This document shows, one piece after another, positions 41,273 through 50,235 of a DNA stretch of 64,000 bases. Position numbers and translations under genes: made by a program. The DNA is taken from contig OY282365.1 of assembly GCA_958295685.1 (NCBI GenBank), forward strand, positions 2,232,001 through 2,296,000, written 5' to 3'. The notes beneath the pieces were generated by a model that had not been told where the DNA came from, made no database searches, and worked only from the letters and a program-made list of their open reading frames with translations. Position 1 is the stretch's first letter; the number at the start of each line of letters is the position of its first letter. This DNA is from an uncultured Dehalococcoidia bacterium. Its GTDB lineage: Bacteria; Chloroflexota; Dehalococcoidia; Lucifugimonadales; CATQGZ01.

Positions 41273-41986
41273 TTGCCTGCCTACTATCCCGTGTTCCTGG
41301 ACGTCAGAGGGCGGAGGTGCGTCGTGATAGGCGGCGGCGCGCTCGGCGAGGAGAAGACGGACAGACTCGTAGACTACGGCGCCGATGCCGTCGTCATCGC
41401 CCCGGTCCTCACGGAGAGGCTGCGCGGCATGGCCGACGGTGGTGAGATAACCTGGGTGGACCGCGGCTACCGCCAGGGCGATCTGGAGGGCGCGTTCATC
41501 GCAATCGTGGCAGACACGAGCGACTCACGGGTCAACGAGGCGGTCAGCGCGGAGGCGATGGAGCGGAACGTGCCGCTGAACGTGAACGACGTGACGGACC
41601 TGTGCACCTGGATCGCGCCGGCCGTGGTCAGGCGCGGCGAGGTGATAGTCGCAGCCTCGACGGGCGGGGCCAGCCCTGCCCTGGCGCGGAAGCTCCGGGA
41701 GGAGCTGGCGGGCACCAGCCGCACCGGGTCTCGCCACGGCGTGATGGAGTATGCCGACCTCGCTCCGCTGCTCACCGACGCCCGGCGGGAGCTGCTGGGC
41801 AAGGGAATCAGGGTGAAGCCGGACCACTGGCAGGCCTGTTTGAGCGACGACCTGGTGGACATGGTCCATGAGGGGCGGAGCGAGGAGGCCAGGGCCGCTT
41901 TGATGGAGCGGTTGATGATCGGGACCGAGTGCGACTGCCCGGACGGGCTCTGCGAGAGATGGGAGGAGCTGGACGTCTCCGGGTGA
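41273..41986 (+). CDS. Precorrin-2 dehydrogenase / sirohydrochlorin ferrochelatase (Met8/CysG-N type)
   Basis: A 237-residue NAD-dependent enzyme making sirohydrochlorin, and perhaps siroheme, from precorrin-2. N-terminal YYPVFLDVRGRRCVVIGGGA with the GGGA nucleotide motif, EEKTDRLVDYGADAVVIAP, FIAIVADTSDSRVNEAV, NVNDVTDLCTWIAPAVVRRG, and VAASTGGASPALARKLREEL. TTG start at 41273. It lies 67 bases after ahbAB and 55 bases before hemC in the same direction. Confidence 0.9.
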   Translation: MPAYYPVFLDVRGRRCVVIGGGALGEEKTDRLVDYGADAVVIAPVLTERLRGMADGGEITWVDRGYRQGDLEGAFIAIVADTSDSRVNEAVSAEAMERNVPLNVNDVTDLCTWIAPAVVRRGEVIVAASTGGASPALARKLREELAGTSRTGSRHGVMEYADLAPLLTDARRELLGKGIRVKPDHWQACLSDDLVDMVHEGRSEEARAALMERLMIGTECDCPDGLCERWEELDVSG

Positions 41987-42041
41987 CGGGGGACGGCGCA
42001 GCTTCCGGCATGACGGCAGTGATGGGGCCGGAGCGCGACTT

Positions 42042-42968
42042 GTGAAACGCCCTCTTAGAATCGGCTCGCGGAGGAGTCCGCTGGCCCTGGCTCAGACGGG
42101 CGAGGTCGCGTCGAGGCTCAGGGCCCGCTTCCCTGAGCGCCGCTTCGAGGTGGTCCCGATGTCTACCGGAGGCGACCGTGACAAGGATGCCCCTCTTCTC
42201 AGCCTGGGGCGCGGCGCGTTCGCCAGGGAGATCGAGTCCGCGCTCATCAGGGGCGAGATCGACGCGGCGGTACACAGTGTAAAGGACCTTCCGGTCTTGC
42301 CGCCGACGGACGGTCTGACCATCGCCGCCTTCGGGCGTCGTGAGGACGCGAGGGACGCGCTGGTGAACCGCTGGGGCATGTCGTTCGCCGAGATGCCGCG
42401 GGGCGCCCGGATCGGGACGGGCAGTCCCAGGCGGACGGCTCAGCTGAGGGCGATGAGGGCCGGCGTCGAGATAGTTCCGATCCGCGGCAACGTGGGCACC
42501 AGGCTGGATAAGGCGAACGGGGACGAGTACGACGGGGTGGTGGTTGCGGCGGCGGGGCTTGTGAGGCTGGGCCGCCTGGACGCCGTGAGCGAGTATCTGA
42601 GTACCGACGTGTGCACGCCCGATGCCGGACAGGGAGCTCTCGCTGTCCAGACACGCGCCGATGCGGATGAGGTGATCGAGGTGGTCTCTCAGATCGACCA
42701 TGCCCCGACCAGCGCCGCAGTAAGGGCGGAGCGGTCGTTGGTGGCGGCTCTGGGCGGGGGCTGCGCCTCGCCTGTGGGGGCATACGCGCGCCTGTCGGAC
42801 GGCGGGGTCGACGTGTCGGCAATGGCGGCGGAGCTCGACGGCAGCCGTATAGTCCGAATACGGGAGGTCTGCGCCTCCGGCGATCCGGAGGAGGCCGGCC
42901 GGATGGCCGCCGAGGCGCTCGTCAGAGCGGGCGCGAGTGGACTGCGCTCCTGGGGCGGCGGGCGGTGA
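42042..42968 (+). CDS. hemC: Porphobilinogen deaminase (hydroxymethylbilane synthase)
   Basis: A 308-residue HemC, polymerising four porphobilinogens. IGSRRSPLALAQTGEVASRL at the N-terminus, AVHSVKDLPVLPPTDGLTIA with the substrate loop, RIGTGSPRRTAQLRAMR, IRGNVGTRLDKANGDEYDGV (catalytic Asp) and GGGCASPVGAYARL with the Cys that carries the dipyrromethane cofactor. GTG start. Its stop overlaps the cobA-hemD start by 4 bases. Confidence 0.95.
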   Translation: MKRPLRIGSRRSPLALAQTGEVASRLRARFPERRFEVVPMSTGGDRDKDAPLLSLGRGAFAREIESALIRGEIDAAVHSVKDLPVLPPTDGLTIAAFGRREDARDALVNRWGMSFAEMPRGARIGTGSPRRTAQLRAMRAGVEIVPIRGNVGTRLDKANGDEYDGVVVAAAGLVRLGRLDAVSEYLSTDVCTPDAGQGALAVQTRADADEVIEVVSQIDHAPTSAAVRAERSLVAALGGGCASPVGAYARLSDGGVDVSAMAAELDGSRIVRIREVCASGDPEEAGRMAAEALVRAGASGLRSWGGGR

Positions 42969-44488
42969 CCGGCCTGGCCTGCATCGTCGGCGCCGGTCCG
43001 GGTGGCCCTGACTTGATCACGGTCGGCGCGCTGGAACGGGTGCGCTCGGCCGACGTGATACTCTACGACCGGCTGGTGGACAGGCGGCTGCTGGAGCAGG
43101 CGCGGCCCGGCGCGGAGCTCATCGACGTCGGCAAGTCTCCCGGCGGGGGAGGCCTGGAGCAGGCGGAGATCAACTCGCTGCTCGTCGACCGCACACGCTC
43201 GGACGCGCTCGTGGTGCGGCTCAAGGGCGGCGACCCGTTCGTCTTCGGACGAGGAGGCGAGGAGGCGGAGGCGCTTCGGCGTGAGGGGGTTCCGTTCGAG
43301 ATCGTGCCCGGTGTCTCCTCCGCAATCGCCGCTCCCGCGTACGCGGGCATACCGGTGACTCATCGCGGCCTGTCCTCGTCGTTCACCGTGGTCACTGGCA
43401 GCGAGGCGCCCGGCAAGCCGGGTTCGGACGTAGACTGGGAGGCGCTCGCCGGTCTGGGCGGCACGCTGGTCGTGCTGATGGGCTGGCGGAACATCGCAGG
43501 GATCGTGGAGGCCCTGATCGAACACGGACGCTCGCCGGAGACGCCCGCGGCCCTAGTCTGCCGGGGCGCCGGACCGCGTCAGCAGACCGTCACGGGCACG
43601 CTGGGCGACGTCGCCGACCGCGCGGCGGCCGCGGGTGTCGGCCCGCCCGTCGTGGCCGTGATCGGCGACGTGGTGACGCTGCGAGACCGCTTGGCATGGT
43701 TCGACAACCGGCCTCTGTTCGGGAGGCGCATCTTGGTGACCAGAACGCGCGAGCAGGCGGGGGAGTTGTCCCGCCTGCTCGCGCTGCGGGGCGCGTGCGC
43801 GGTCGAGCTTCCGACCATCGAGATCAGGCCACTCGACGACTATGCGCGGCTCGACGCGGCCCTCTCATCCCTGGGTGCGTATGACTGGGTCGTCCTGGGC
43901 AGCGTCAACGCGGTGGACGCCGTCTTCGGAAGGCTGGCGTCCATGGGGCTGGACAGCCGGGCGTTTGGCGGCGTGAGGGTGGCAGCCGTCGGACAGGCGA
44001 CCGCGGCCGGGCTGCGCGGTCGCGGAATCGAGGCCGACCTCGTGCCGGCGGACCACTCCGCCCGGGGGCTGGTCGATGAGTTCAGACGGCGCGGCATGAA
44101 GGACGGCAGGGCGCTCCTGCCGCGCGCCGACGTCGCTCCAGACACGCTGCCGCGGGGTCTGGCCGCTCTGGGGGCTAGAGTGGACGAGGTCACGGCCTAC
44201 AGAACAGCGGCTCCCGACTCCCTCCGCGCGGCTGCGGCAGAGGCGTTGGAGAACGGCGTCGACGCCGCGGCGTTCACGAGCTCGTCCACGGTAACGAACC
44301 TCGTGAGGCTGCTCGACGGCGGCGCGGACGCCCTCTCCGCCGCCGCCATCGCATGCATCGGCCCCGTCACCGCGGAGACGGCTGACAGGCTCGGCCTGAA
44401 AGTTGCTATCGTAGGAACGGAGCACACGGCGCAGGGGCTGGTGCGAGCCTTGGAGGAGTACTTTGCCGACGACGAGCAGCTTTCCTAA
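42965..44488 (+). CDS. Uroporphyrinogen-III C-methyltransferase / uroporphyrinogen-III synthase fusion (CobA-HemD)
   Basis: A 507-residue bifunctional enzyme that forms uroporphyrinogen III and methylates it to precorrin-2. The SUMT half (1-245): CIVGAGPGGPDLITVGALER, DVILYDRLVD, VVRLKGGDPFVFGRGGEEAE, GIPVTHRGLSSSFTVVTG. The HemD half (250-505): RRILVTRTREQAGELSRLLA, VLGSVNAVDAVFGRLASMG, AAFTSSSTVTNLVRLLDGG and IACIGPVTAETADRLGLKV. Order and length are typical of fused proteins in Firmicutes and Chloroflexota. It overlaps hemC by 4 and hemB by 26 bases. Confidence 0.94.
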   Translation: MTGLACIVGAGPGGPDLITVGALERVRSADVILYDRLVDRRLLEQARPGAELIDVGKSPGGGGLEQAEINSLLVDRTRSDALVVRLKGGDPFVFGRGGEEAEALRREGVPFEIVPGVSSAIAAPAYAGIPVTHRGLSSSFTVVTGSEAPGKPGSDVDWEALAGLGGTLVVLMGWRNIAGIVEALIEHGRSPETPAALVCRGAGPRQQTVTGTLGDVADRAAAAGVGPPVVAVIGDVVTLRDRLAWFDNRPLFGRRILVTRTREQAGELSRLLALRGACAVELPTIEIRPLDDYARLDAALSSLGAYDWVVLGSVNAVDAVFGRLASMGLDSRAFGGVRVAAVGQATAAGLRGRGIEADLVPADHSARGLVDEFRRRGMKDGRALLPRADVAPDTLPRGLAALGARVDEVTAYRTAAPDSLRAAAAEALENGVDAAAFTSSSTVTNLVRLLDGGADALSAAAIACIGPVTAETADRLGLKVAIVGTEHTAQGLVRALEEYFADDEQLS

Positions 44489-45455
44489 GACCCGGATGCG
44501 GAGGCTTCGACGGCTGCCGGTACTGCGCCGTATGGTGCGGGAGACCACGCTGGCGGTCAGCGACTTCATCTATCCGATATTCGTGACTCACGGGCGCGGC
44601 GTCAGGGCCCCGGTGGACCCGATGCCTGGGATCAACCGGCTCTCTCTGGACTACCTGCTCGACGAGGTGGAGGAGGTGGCCGGTCTGGGGATACCGGCGG
44701 TGCTCCTGTTCGGGATACCCGCCCGCAAGGACGCCGAAGGAGCCGAGGCCTACGACGCTGGCGGGATCGTTCAGGAGGCCATCCGCGTCATCAAGCAGGC
44801 CGCCCCCGATCTGATGGTCGTGACCGACGTGTGTCTGTGCGAGTACACCGACCACGGTCACTGCGGCGTGTTGTCGGGAGGACACGTCGACAACGACAGG
44901 ACCCTGGAGCTGCTGGCTCGCATGGCGGAGCGCCAAGTGGAGGCGGGAGCCGACGTGGTGGGGCCGTCGGCCATGATGGACGGCCAGGTGGGGGCCATAC
45001 GGGAGGCTCTGGACGGCCGGGGGTTCGTGGACACGCCGATAATGTCCTATTCCGCCAAGTACGCCTCCGGGTTCTACGGACCCTTCCGCGACGCGGCGGG
45101 TTCCGCGCCGCAACTCGGCGACCGGTCGGGGTACCAGATGGACCCGGCGAACGCGGCCGAGGCGCTGCGCGAGGTACAGGCCGACATAGAGGAAGGGGCC
45201 GACGTCGTGATGGTCAAGCCCGCCCTGGCGTATCTGGACGTGGTGCGCTCAGTTAGGGATGCGTTCGACCATCCGGTGGCGGCCTACAACGTCAGCGGCG
45301 AGTACGCGATGGTCAAGGCTGCCGCCGAGAACGAGTGGATAGACGGCAGAAGGGTCACACTGGAGGTGCTGACCGCCATCAAGAGAGCAGGGGCCGACCT
45401 GATCATAAGCTACCATGCCAAGGAGGTCGCGGGCTGGCTGCGTGAAGGGGCCTAG
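44463..45455 (+). CDS. hemB: Delta-aminolevulinic acid dehydratase (porphobilinogen synthase)
   Basis: A 330-residue HemB. SDFIYPIFVTHGRGVRAPVD, metal-binding DVCLCEYTDHGHCGVL (Cys and His), first Schiff-base Lys in IMSYSAKYASGFYGPFRDAA near residue 200 and second in DVVMVKPALAYLDVVR near 250, then YNVSGEYAMVKAAAENEWID. The Cys-rich zinc-type site CLCEYTDHGHC is partly present, so a metal assignment needs care. It uses TTG 44463, overlapping cobA-hemD by 26 bases. hemA and hemL are not in the window. Confidence 0.95.
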   Translation: MPTTSSFPKTRMRRLRRLPVLRRMVRETTLAVSDFIYPIFVTHGRGVRAPVDPMPGINRLSLDYLLDEVEEVAGLGIPAVLLFGIPARKDAEGAEAYDAGGIVQEAIRVIKQAAPDLMVVTDVCLCEYTDHGHCGVLSGGHVDNDRTLELLARMAERQVEAGADVVGPSAMMDGQVGAIREALDGRGFVDTPIMSYSAKYASGFYGPFRDAAGSAPQLGDRSGYQMDPANAAEALREVQADIEEGADVVMVKPALAYLDVVRSVRDAFDHPVAAYNVSGEYAMVKAAAENEWIDGRRVTLEVLTAIKRAGADLIISYHAKEVAGWLREGA

Positions 45456-45880
45456 CCGGGCCTGCCCCACCGCTCGGGGGGCCAGACTCTCAGCCGCGCG
45501 CGGCCCGAGATCGATCCCAGCCTGACCGGCCCGTACACGCGGCTGTCCGTGCTGTGCGCTCGATTGTCCCCCAGCAGGAAGCACTCGCCGGCGTCCAGCC
45601 GCCACTCCGCCTCCGCCAGGCCCGGCGCGGCGGGCAGCCCGCCGAGGTAGGGTTCGTCCAGCTCGCCGCCGTCGATCAGCACGACGCCGTCCACCATGCG
45701 GACCTCTTCCCCGGGCAGGCCGACCACCCGCTTGAGGCTCAAGCGGCGCGGGTCCCTGGGGTCGGGCGCGACGACCAGGGCGCGGCGGCTGATCGGCGGA
45801 GTCTGACGCAGGACGACGACGAGGTCGCCGTCCGCGAGTGACGGGAGCATGCTCTCGCCTGTGACTCTGTAGAGAGGCAT
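45452..45880 (-). CDS. S26-family small peptidase (signal-peptidase-like, SodN-maturation type)
   Basis: A 142-residue S26 protease. Catalytic Ser in YRVTGESMLPSLADGDLVVV near the N-terminus, catalytic Lys in RLSLKRVVGLPGEEVRM near residue 53, and LGDNRAHSTDSRVYGPVRLG near 108. There is no membrane anchor. The short, soluble form is similar to nickel-type superoxide dismutase maturation proteases. It lies 8 bases behind the LysR gene and its stop overlaps hemB by 4 bases on the other strand. Confidence 0.82.
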   Translation of the reverse strand: MPLYRVTGESMLPSLADGDLVVVLRQTPPISRRALVVAPDPRDPRRLSLKRVVGLPGEEVRMVDGVVLIDGGELDEPYLGGLPAAPGLAEAEWRLDAGECFLLGDNRAHSTDSRVYGPVRLGSISGRARLRVWPPERWGRPG

Positions 45881-45888
45881 CGGACGGC

Positions 45889-46806
45889 TTACCGGGCCGC
45901 TTCGCCCTCCTCGGGTGGGATCTGGTCCTGAATGAAGCGCAGGAACGCCCTCTGGGCGGCGGGCAGGCGCTGCTCGTCGCGGTAGAAGACGGTGAGCGGC
46001 CGGCGGCAGTCCCAGCCGGCAACTTCGAGCACCTCGATGAAGCCGGCCATGACGTCGGGGACTACCCCGAACTTCGAGATCAACCCGAGGCCGAGGCCGG
46101 CTGCGACCGCCCGCTTCACCGCCTCGTTGCTGCCCAGTTCCATCGCCACCACCGGGTCTATCCCCCGCTCACGCAGAGAGCGCTCCGCGACCAACCGAGT
46201 CGCCGACCCCCGCTCTCTGAGGACGAGCTCGTGACCCGCCAGGTCATCCAACGACAGGGCCGCTTTCCGCGCGGCGGGATGATCGGGAGCCGCAATGAAG
46301 ACGACCTCGTCGGAGACGTATCGGAACGTGCGGAGGCCCTTCTCGCTCACAGGAGCGCCCGCGAGTCCCAGGTTCAACTCCCGGCGGTGTATCCGCTCGA
46401 CGATGGCGCTGGTGTTGGAGATGGAGAGCGACACCTCCACGCCGGGGTATTGCTTACGGAACCGCCCGATCAGGTCCGGCAGGATGTACTCCCCGGGCGT
46501 GGTCGACGAGCCGATGGTCAGCCGGCCCGCTCTGAGACCCTGGATTTCGTTGACCGCGCGCTGCATCTCGTCCGCCAGCGCGAATATCCGTTGGGCGTAG
46601 TCGAACACGGCCCGCCCCATGTCGGTGAGGAGAACGCCTCCGCGCGCCCTGTTGAGCAGCGGGCCTCCCATCACCTCCTCGAGGGTCTTGATCTGTATCG
46701 AGACCGCCGGCTGGCTGATCGACATCTCCTCAGCGGCCCTGGAGAAGTTGCCCAGCCTCGCCACCGCGTGGAAGATACGCAGCTGATGGAAGTTCGTGGC
46801 CTGCAT
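45889..46806 (-). CDS. LysR-family transcriptional regulator
   Basis: A 305-residue LTTR. Winged HTH: HQLRIFHAVARLGNFSRAAE with EEMSISQPAVSIQIKTLEEV near residues 8-45; effector domain SSTTPGEYILPDLIGRFRKQ then YPGVEVSLSISNTSAIVERI. The domain resembles the CbbR/CysB group; the ligand is unknown. An ATAAT-N5-ATTAT palindrome stands about 45 bases upstream and fits the T-N11-A autoregulatory site. It is followed by the S26 gene on the same strand. Confidence 0.9.
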   Translation of the reverse strand: MQATNFHQLRIFHAVARLGNFSRAAEEMSISQPAVSIQIKTLEEVMGGPLLNRARGGVLLTDMGRAVFDYAQRIFALADEMQRAVNEIQGLRAGRLTIGSSTTPGEYILPDLIGRFRKQYPGVEVSLSISNTSAIVERIHRRELNLGLAGAPVSEKGLRTFRYVSDEVVFIAAPDHPAARKAALSLDDLAGHELVLRERGSATRLVAERSLRERGIDPVVAMELGSNEAVKRAVAAGLGLGLISKFGVVPDVMAGFIEVLEVAGWDCRRPLTVFYRDEQRLPAAQRAFLRFIQDQIPPEEGEAAR

Positions 46807-46850
46807 ACGGCATCGCCTATTTAGCGAACGTCCCGCGCCCTTGTCCGACT

Positions 46851-46865
46851 ATAATTCCCGATTAT
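46851..46865 (-). promoter_or_regulatory. LysR-type T-N11-A operator
   Basis: A perfect palindrome with five-base arms, ATAAT-TCCCG-ATTAT, 45 bases upstream of the LysR start codon. It fits the canonical T-N11-A recognition site of LysR regulators. The -10 region of the LysR promoter probably overlaps it. Confidence 0.6.
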
Positions 46866-47044
46866 ACACAGGTAACCCCCGGCGTCAAACAAGAGGCCCG
46901 GCACCCAACACAACCCGGTCCGCCATCACCACCGTCCCGGAGAAGCAGACGCTGGAAAGACACGCGCGGCGGCGGCCACCATCGGGACCACCGCGCCTTG
47001 ACACCCCGACGCGGCCTTCAGTAGTCTAGCTGTCATACGGTACG

Positions 47045-47119
<75 letters not shown>

Positions 47120-47300
47120 CTCACGCGGTTTACCAGGCGTCTCACCCGAAGACTCCAGGATCAGTCATGAACTACGACAATAGAGCCGGTGTGCCTGGTG
47201 GTGAGCCCGACTGTTCACCGTACCCTCTCGACGTAATGGCGATATATGCCTTGTACCAATCCGACTGAATGCGAACGCAGATAAGAGGGCAGCGCACAAG

Positions 47301-48587
47301 ATGAAGAGATCGTTGATGAGCTTGGTCTTCGTGCTGATTGGGCTGTCGCTGATGGGAAACGAAGCTACTTGTGGAGGGGATGAGATCGAACTGATAAATA
47401 TGGCAGAATTTCAGGTAGCTCCGGTGTGGTCGAAGGACGGCTCGCAGCTGATCATCTCCCACCCGCCGAGCGGGCTATTCGCGGTTGACTTCGATGGATC
47501 GAACGTGAGGGCCATTCCTTCGGCATCGTCCGTTGGGAACGTTTCGAGCCCGGGGAGTTTTGCGGCTGCCCTTTCCCCTGACGGATCACGCCTCGCCTAT
47601 GCTATGGACATGAAGGGAGATGACACCTCCGATATAGTGACCTCTGCTATCGACGGTTCCGACCTACGCAGGCTGACGAACGACGGGTGCTATAGCATAT
47701 ATCCGGTGTGGTCTCCCGACGGCAGCCGTATCGCCTTCGTATCGGACCGCGCTGGGACGGTCCAGGGATTCCACCTCTACGTAATGGACGCGGACGGGTC
47801 CAACGTGAGGAGCGTGGCGCCATCGCTTGAATCCTGGGGATTACCGCCTGCGTGGTCTCCCGACGGCAGCCGCATTGCGTCTATAGCCGACCGCCGTGGA
47901 GAGGAAGACCTTGGGCGCGGGACCGTCCTCTTCTCCGTACGTCCGGACGGGTCTGGGCTGACGGAGCTCGGGAATACGGCAAGTTACCCTGCGTGGTCTC
48001 CCGACGGCGATAGAATCGCCTTCATCAGGAGGGTAGAGACAGGCGGGCAGACGTATGGTGGGCTGTGGACAGTGGAGGGGGACGGGTCCAACCCGCGTGA
48101 GTTGCAAAGCTTCTCATTCTCATCCCCTGATGAGATTCCCTTCTACAGCACACTTTCGTGGTCTCCCGACGGATCGCAGATTCTCTACGGCACAGATGGA
48201 TTCTTCATGCTCCTATCAGTCGATCGAGATTACGACCGGGCCGCGCCGGTCGCATATTTCCCGCGCAGCATGTTCAAGAGCGGCTCAGGAGAGACGATAA
48301 GCCCCATAGATGTCAGAGATGTCGCGCCGACCACCGTGCCCCAGACCACACCGACCACCGTGCCCCAGACCACACCGACCACCGTGAGCTACCATTTCCC
48401 GTCCGCCCCGACTGGGAGGGCAGCAGGGGCCGCATGGTCGCCCGACGGTTCGAGGATCGCCTTCTTTCGGAGTACCGCCAGCCTAGAGAAAGATGTCGTC
48501 GTGCTGTACACCACGTCCAGTGACGGGTCGGACAAGCGCGTCCTGCTGATGGGAGATGACCCGCGTATAGCAATAGAGCAGTATTGA
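47301..48587 (+). CDS. TolB/PD40-type propeller exported protein
   Basis: A 428-residue secreted protein: signal peptide LMSLVFVLIGLSLMGNEATC (a Cys follows, possible lipoprotein), then about six PD40 repeats (APVWSKDGSQLIIS, ALSPDGSRLAYAMD, YPVWSPDGSRIAFVSD, PPAWSPDGSRIASIAD, YPAWSPDGDRIAFIR, AAWSPDGSRIAFFRS) making a beta propeller. A 24-base repeat ACCACCGTGCCCCAGACCAC encodes TTVPQTTP twice before the last blade (48334-48387). Composition is somewhat lower in GC. It resembles the N-terminal half of the LRR fusion at 37148. It lies 180 bases after tRNA-Met. Confidence 0.8.
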   Translation: MKRSLMSLVFVLIGLSLMGNEATCGGDEIELINMAEFQVAPVWSKDGSQLIISHPPSGLFAVDFDGSNVRAIPSASSVGNVSSPGSFAAALSPDGSRLAYAMDMKGDDTSDIVTSAIDGSDLRRLTNDGCYSIYPVWSPDGSRIAFVSDRAGTVQGFHLYVMDADGSNVRSVAPSLESWGLPPAWSPDGSRIASIADRRGEEDLGRGTVLFSVRPDGSGLTELGNTASYPAWSPDGDRIAFIRRVETGGQTYGGLWTVEGDGSNPRELQSFSFSSPDEIPFYSTLSWSPDGSQILYGTDGFFMLLSVDRDYDRAAPVAYFPRSMFKSGSGETISPIDVRDVAPTTVPQTTPTTVPQTTPTTVSYHFPSAPTGRAAGAAWSPDGSRIAFFRSTASLEKDVVVLYTTSSDGSDKRVLLMGDDPRIAIEQY

Positions 48588-48639
48588 GATGAAACTAGTG
48601 GTTGAGCGCCGACAGGACGTCTGGGATTCAAGGACGCCA

Positions 48640-48949
48640 GGAGCATGAACTTGAAGGCGACGGCGTGTTCTCTCTTGCGGGTGAAGCGGGAGAACTTTCA
48701 GACCAGAATCTCGTGGAAGGGAGAGTTGGGCCTGCTGGCCTCGTCCAACATCCTGCGGAACTGGGGCCGGTCGGCGATGCGTCCGCTCTCCGCCTCGGCT
48801 ACGTACTCGCGGGCGACCACGTAGCCGTTCTTCTCGGCGTAGTCCCTGAGCGCCCTTAGCTGTGCGGCGACGGACAGGTCAACGTCCTGCCTATCGCTGG
48901 ACACCCTGGCGTAGAGGGCCGCTGGTGTGCGGTTCAGTCGGTCTTTCAT
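48640..48949 (-). pseudogene. Serine recombinase (resolvase N-terminal) remnant
   Basis: From the ATG at 48949 the frame encodes the resolvase start AALYARVSSDRQDVDLSVAA with the catalytic Ser in ARVSSD, then QLRALRDYAEKNGYVVAREY and RPQFRRMLDEA. At 48698 a TGA replaces the family's Trp (EILV-stop-KFSRFTRKREHAVAFK). The in-frame sequence continues about 18 codons and then diverges near 48640. It therefore has a nonsense change and a missing C-terminal part. It is a dead mobile-element gene. Confidence 0.8.
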
Positions 48950-49065
48950 CAGTCTCTCCTCCTTCTCTCGCCCCCTTCGTTCTGGCGGGAGCGCAGCCAC
49001 TCCAGCCGCTCTCGTCTGCGCCACTCCCGCTCCTCCATGAACAGGCGGATGGCCTGCCTGAGCAA
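48949..49065 (-). CDS. Small basic/acidic helical ORF upstream of the recombinase remnant
   Basis: A 38-codon frame beginning LLRQAIRLFMEEREWRRRER and ending RRRRD, whose stop overlaps the recombinase ATG (TGATG). It may be the tail of an older upstream gene, since a TAG directly precedes the TTG. Small helical frames like this often lie next to large serine recombinases. No function is claimed. Confidence 0.3.
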   Translation of the reverse strand: MLRQAIRLFMEEREWRRRERLEWLRSRQNEGGERRRRD

Positions 49066-49313
49066 CTAGAGAGGGCGGCAACAGCCAAGCCTGCTCTCGG
49101 TCCATGTCTCGAAGCGGCATCTGATTCGCTCCTAACTCAGTGTCGCTTGAGAAGGTACACCGAGCATAGTCCTTCTCGCTGGCTTCCAAGACTTCTGAGA
49201 CAGGCTCGTATGCGGGCGTTTTTTGTTGCCTAGAATCTCGGCCGTGCATTGACTATCTTTCCGTGTTTTTCATATGATGTCATTGGCTACTAATCCGGGA
49301 GAGGGAATAGGCG

Positions 49314-49616
49314 ATGGAAACTAAGAAAAAGAGACTCACTCTGGATTTGGAACCCACCTTTCAGCGGCGGCTGAAGGCCATCTCTGCGCTCAAGGGCGTT
49401 AGCATGCGTGGGTACTGCCAGGCCGCCATCGATCGGGCATTGACAAGGGACGAAGCCAACGGCTTGGGCGGGTTGTTGTCCGACAAGCCAGACCACGAAC
49501 TGTTCGCGGAACTACAGAAGGAGATTTTCGGGGACAAGACTCTACCCGGGAACTCTGCTGACCTGATTCGAGAGGCCCGTGAGATCAGAGATGCCGAGAT
49601 GGAGCGGTGGGCGTGA
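49314..49616 (+). CDS. RHH-type antitoxin (VapB-like) of the VapBC pair
   Basis: A 100-residue antitoxin with an N-terminal ribbon-helix-helix (RLTLDLEPTFQRRLKAISAL, then KGVSMRGYCQAAIDRAL) and a C-terminal acidic, probably toxin-binding part. It would repress its own promoter and bind the PIN toxin. The VapC start lies inside its last codons (overlap 10 bases from GTG 49607, or 4 from GTG 49613). The spacing fits a normal toxin-antitoxin operon. Confidence 0.75.
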   Translation: METKKKRLTLDLEPTFQRRLKAISALKGVSMRGYCQAAIDRALTRDEANGLGGLLSDKPDHELFAELQKEIFGDKTLPGNSADLIREAREIRDAEMERWA

Positions 49617-50053
49617 GCGGATATGTCGTCGTCGATGCGAGCGTGGCGATCAAGTGGTTGGTGAGGGAGGAGCACACCGACGAGGCACTGGCGATTCTCA
49701 GTGCGTGGCATGACGAGGACGTTACCCCGGCCGCTCCCTACCTGCTGCCCTTTGAGGTCGCCAACGCTCTCCATCGAAAGGTCTTGCGCGACCAGTTGAC
49801 CGTCCGGGACACCGCTCGCATGATCTCACAATTACTTAGCTCGCAGCTTGAGTTGCATCAGACGGCCGAGCTACACGTAAGAGCCCTAGAGTTGGCAACC
49901 CAACTCCAACAGGGATCGGTCTATGATGCCCACTACCTGGCGCTGGCTGAGGAGTTTGGCTGCGAGTTGTGGACCGCCGACCAGAGATTCCACCGGGCAG
50001 CAGAGGGTGCGGGGAACGTTCATTGGATTGGCGACTGGACCATGCCACGATAG
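49607..50053 (+). CDS. vapC: VapC-like PIN-domain ribonuclease toxin
   Basis: A 148-residue PIN-domain endoribonuclease toxin. All acidic positions are present: VVVDASVAIKWLVREEHT (Asp about 9), LLPFEVANALHRKVL (Glu about 48), SVYDAHYLALAEEFG (Asp about 104) and LWTADQRFHRAAEG (Asp about 122). Intact, unlike the two VapC tails at 30045 and 50395. It probably cleaves tRNA or rRNA if freed from its antitoxin. Confidence 0.85.
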   Translation: MGVSGYVVVDASVAIKWLVREEHTDEALAILSAWHDEDVTPAAPYLLPFEVANALHRKVLRDQLTVRDTARMISQLLSSQLELHQTAELHVRALELATQLQQGSVYDAHYLALAEEFGCELWTADQRFHRAAEGAGNVHWIGDWTMPR

Positions 50054-50235
50054 AGATTTGAGGAGATAGGAAGAGGCAAGTGCTTTCAGAGGCGTCGTGA
50101 AGTCCAGGCTAGCCTTAGGCCGGGAGCCTGTCTCAGATCAGTAGACGGTGTCGTTTCATTAGGACGGCGCTACACCCATCCGTCTCTGGCGCAGGCCGGA
50201 ATCTTAGGGGTGGCGCGAGCCCCCCCCCGCGTTCC

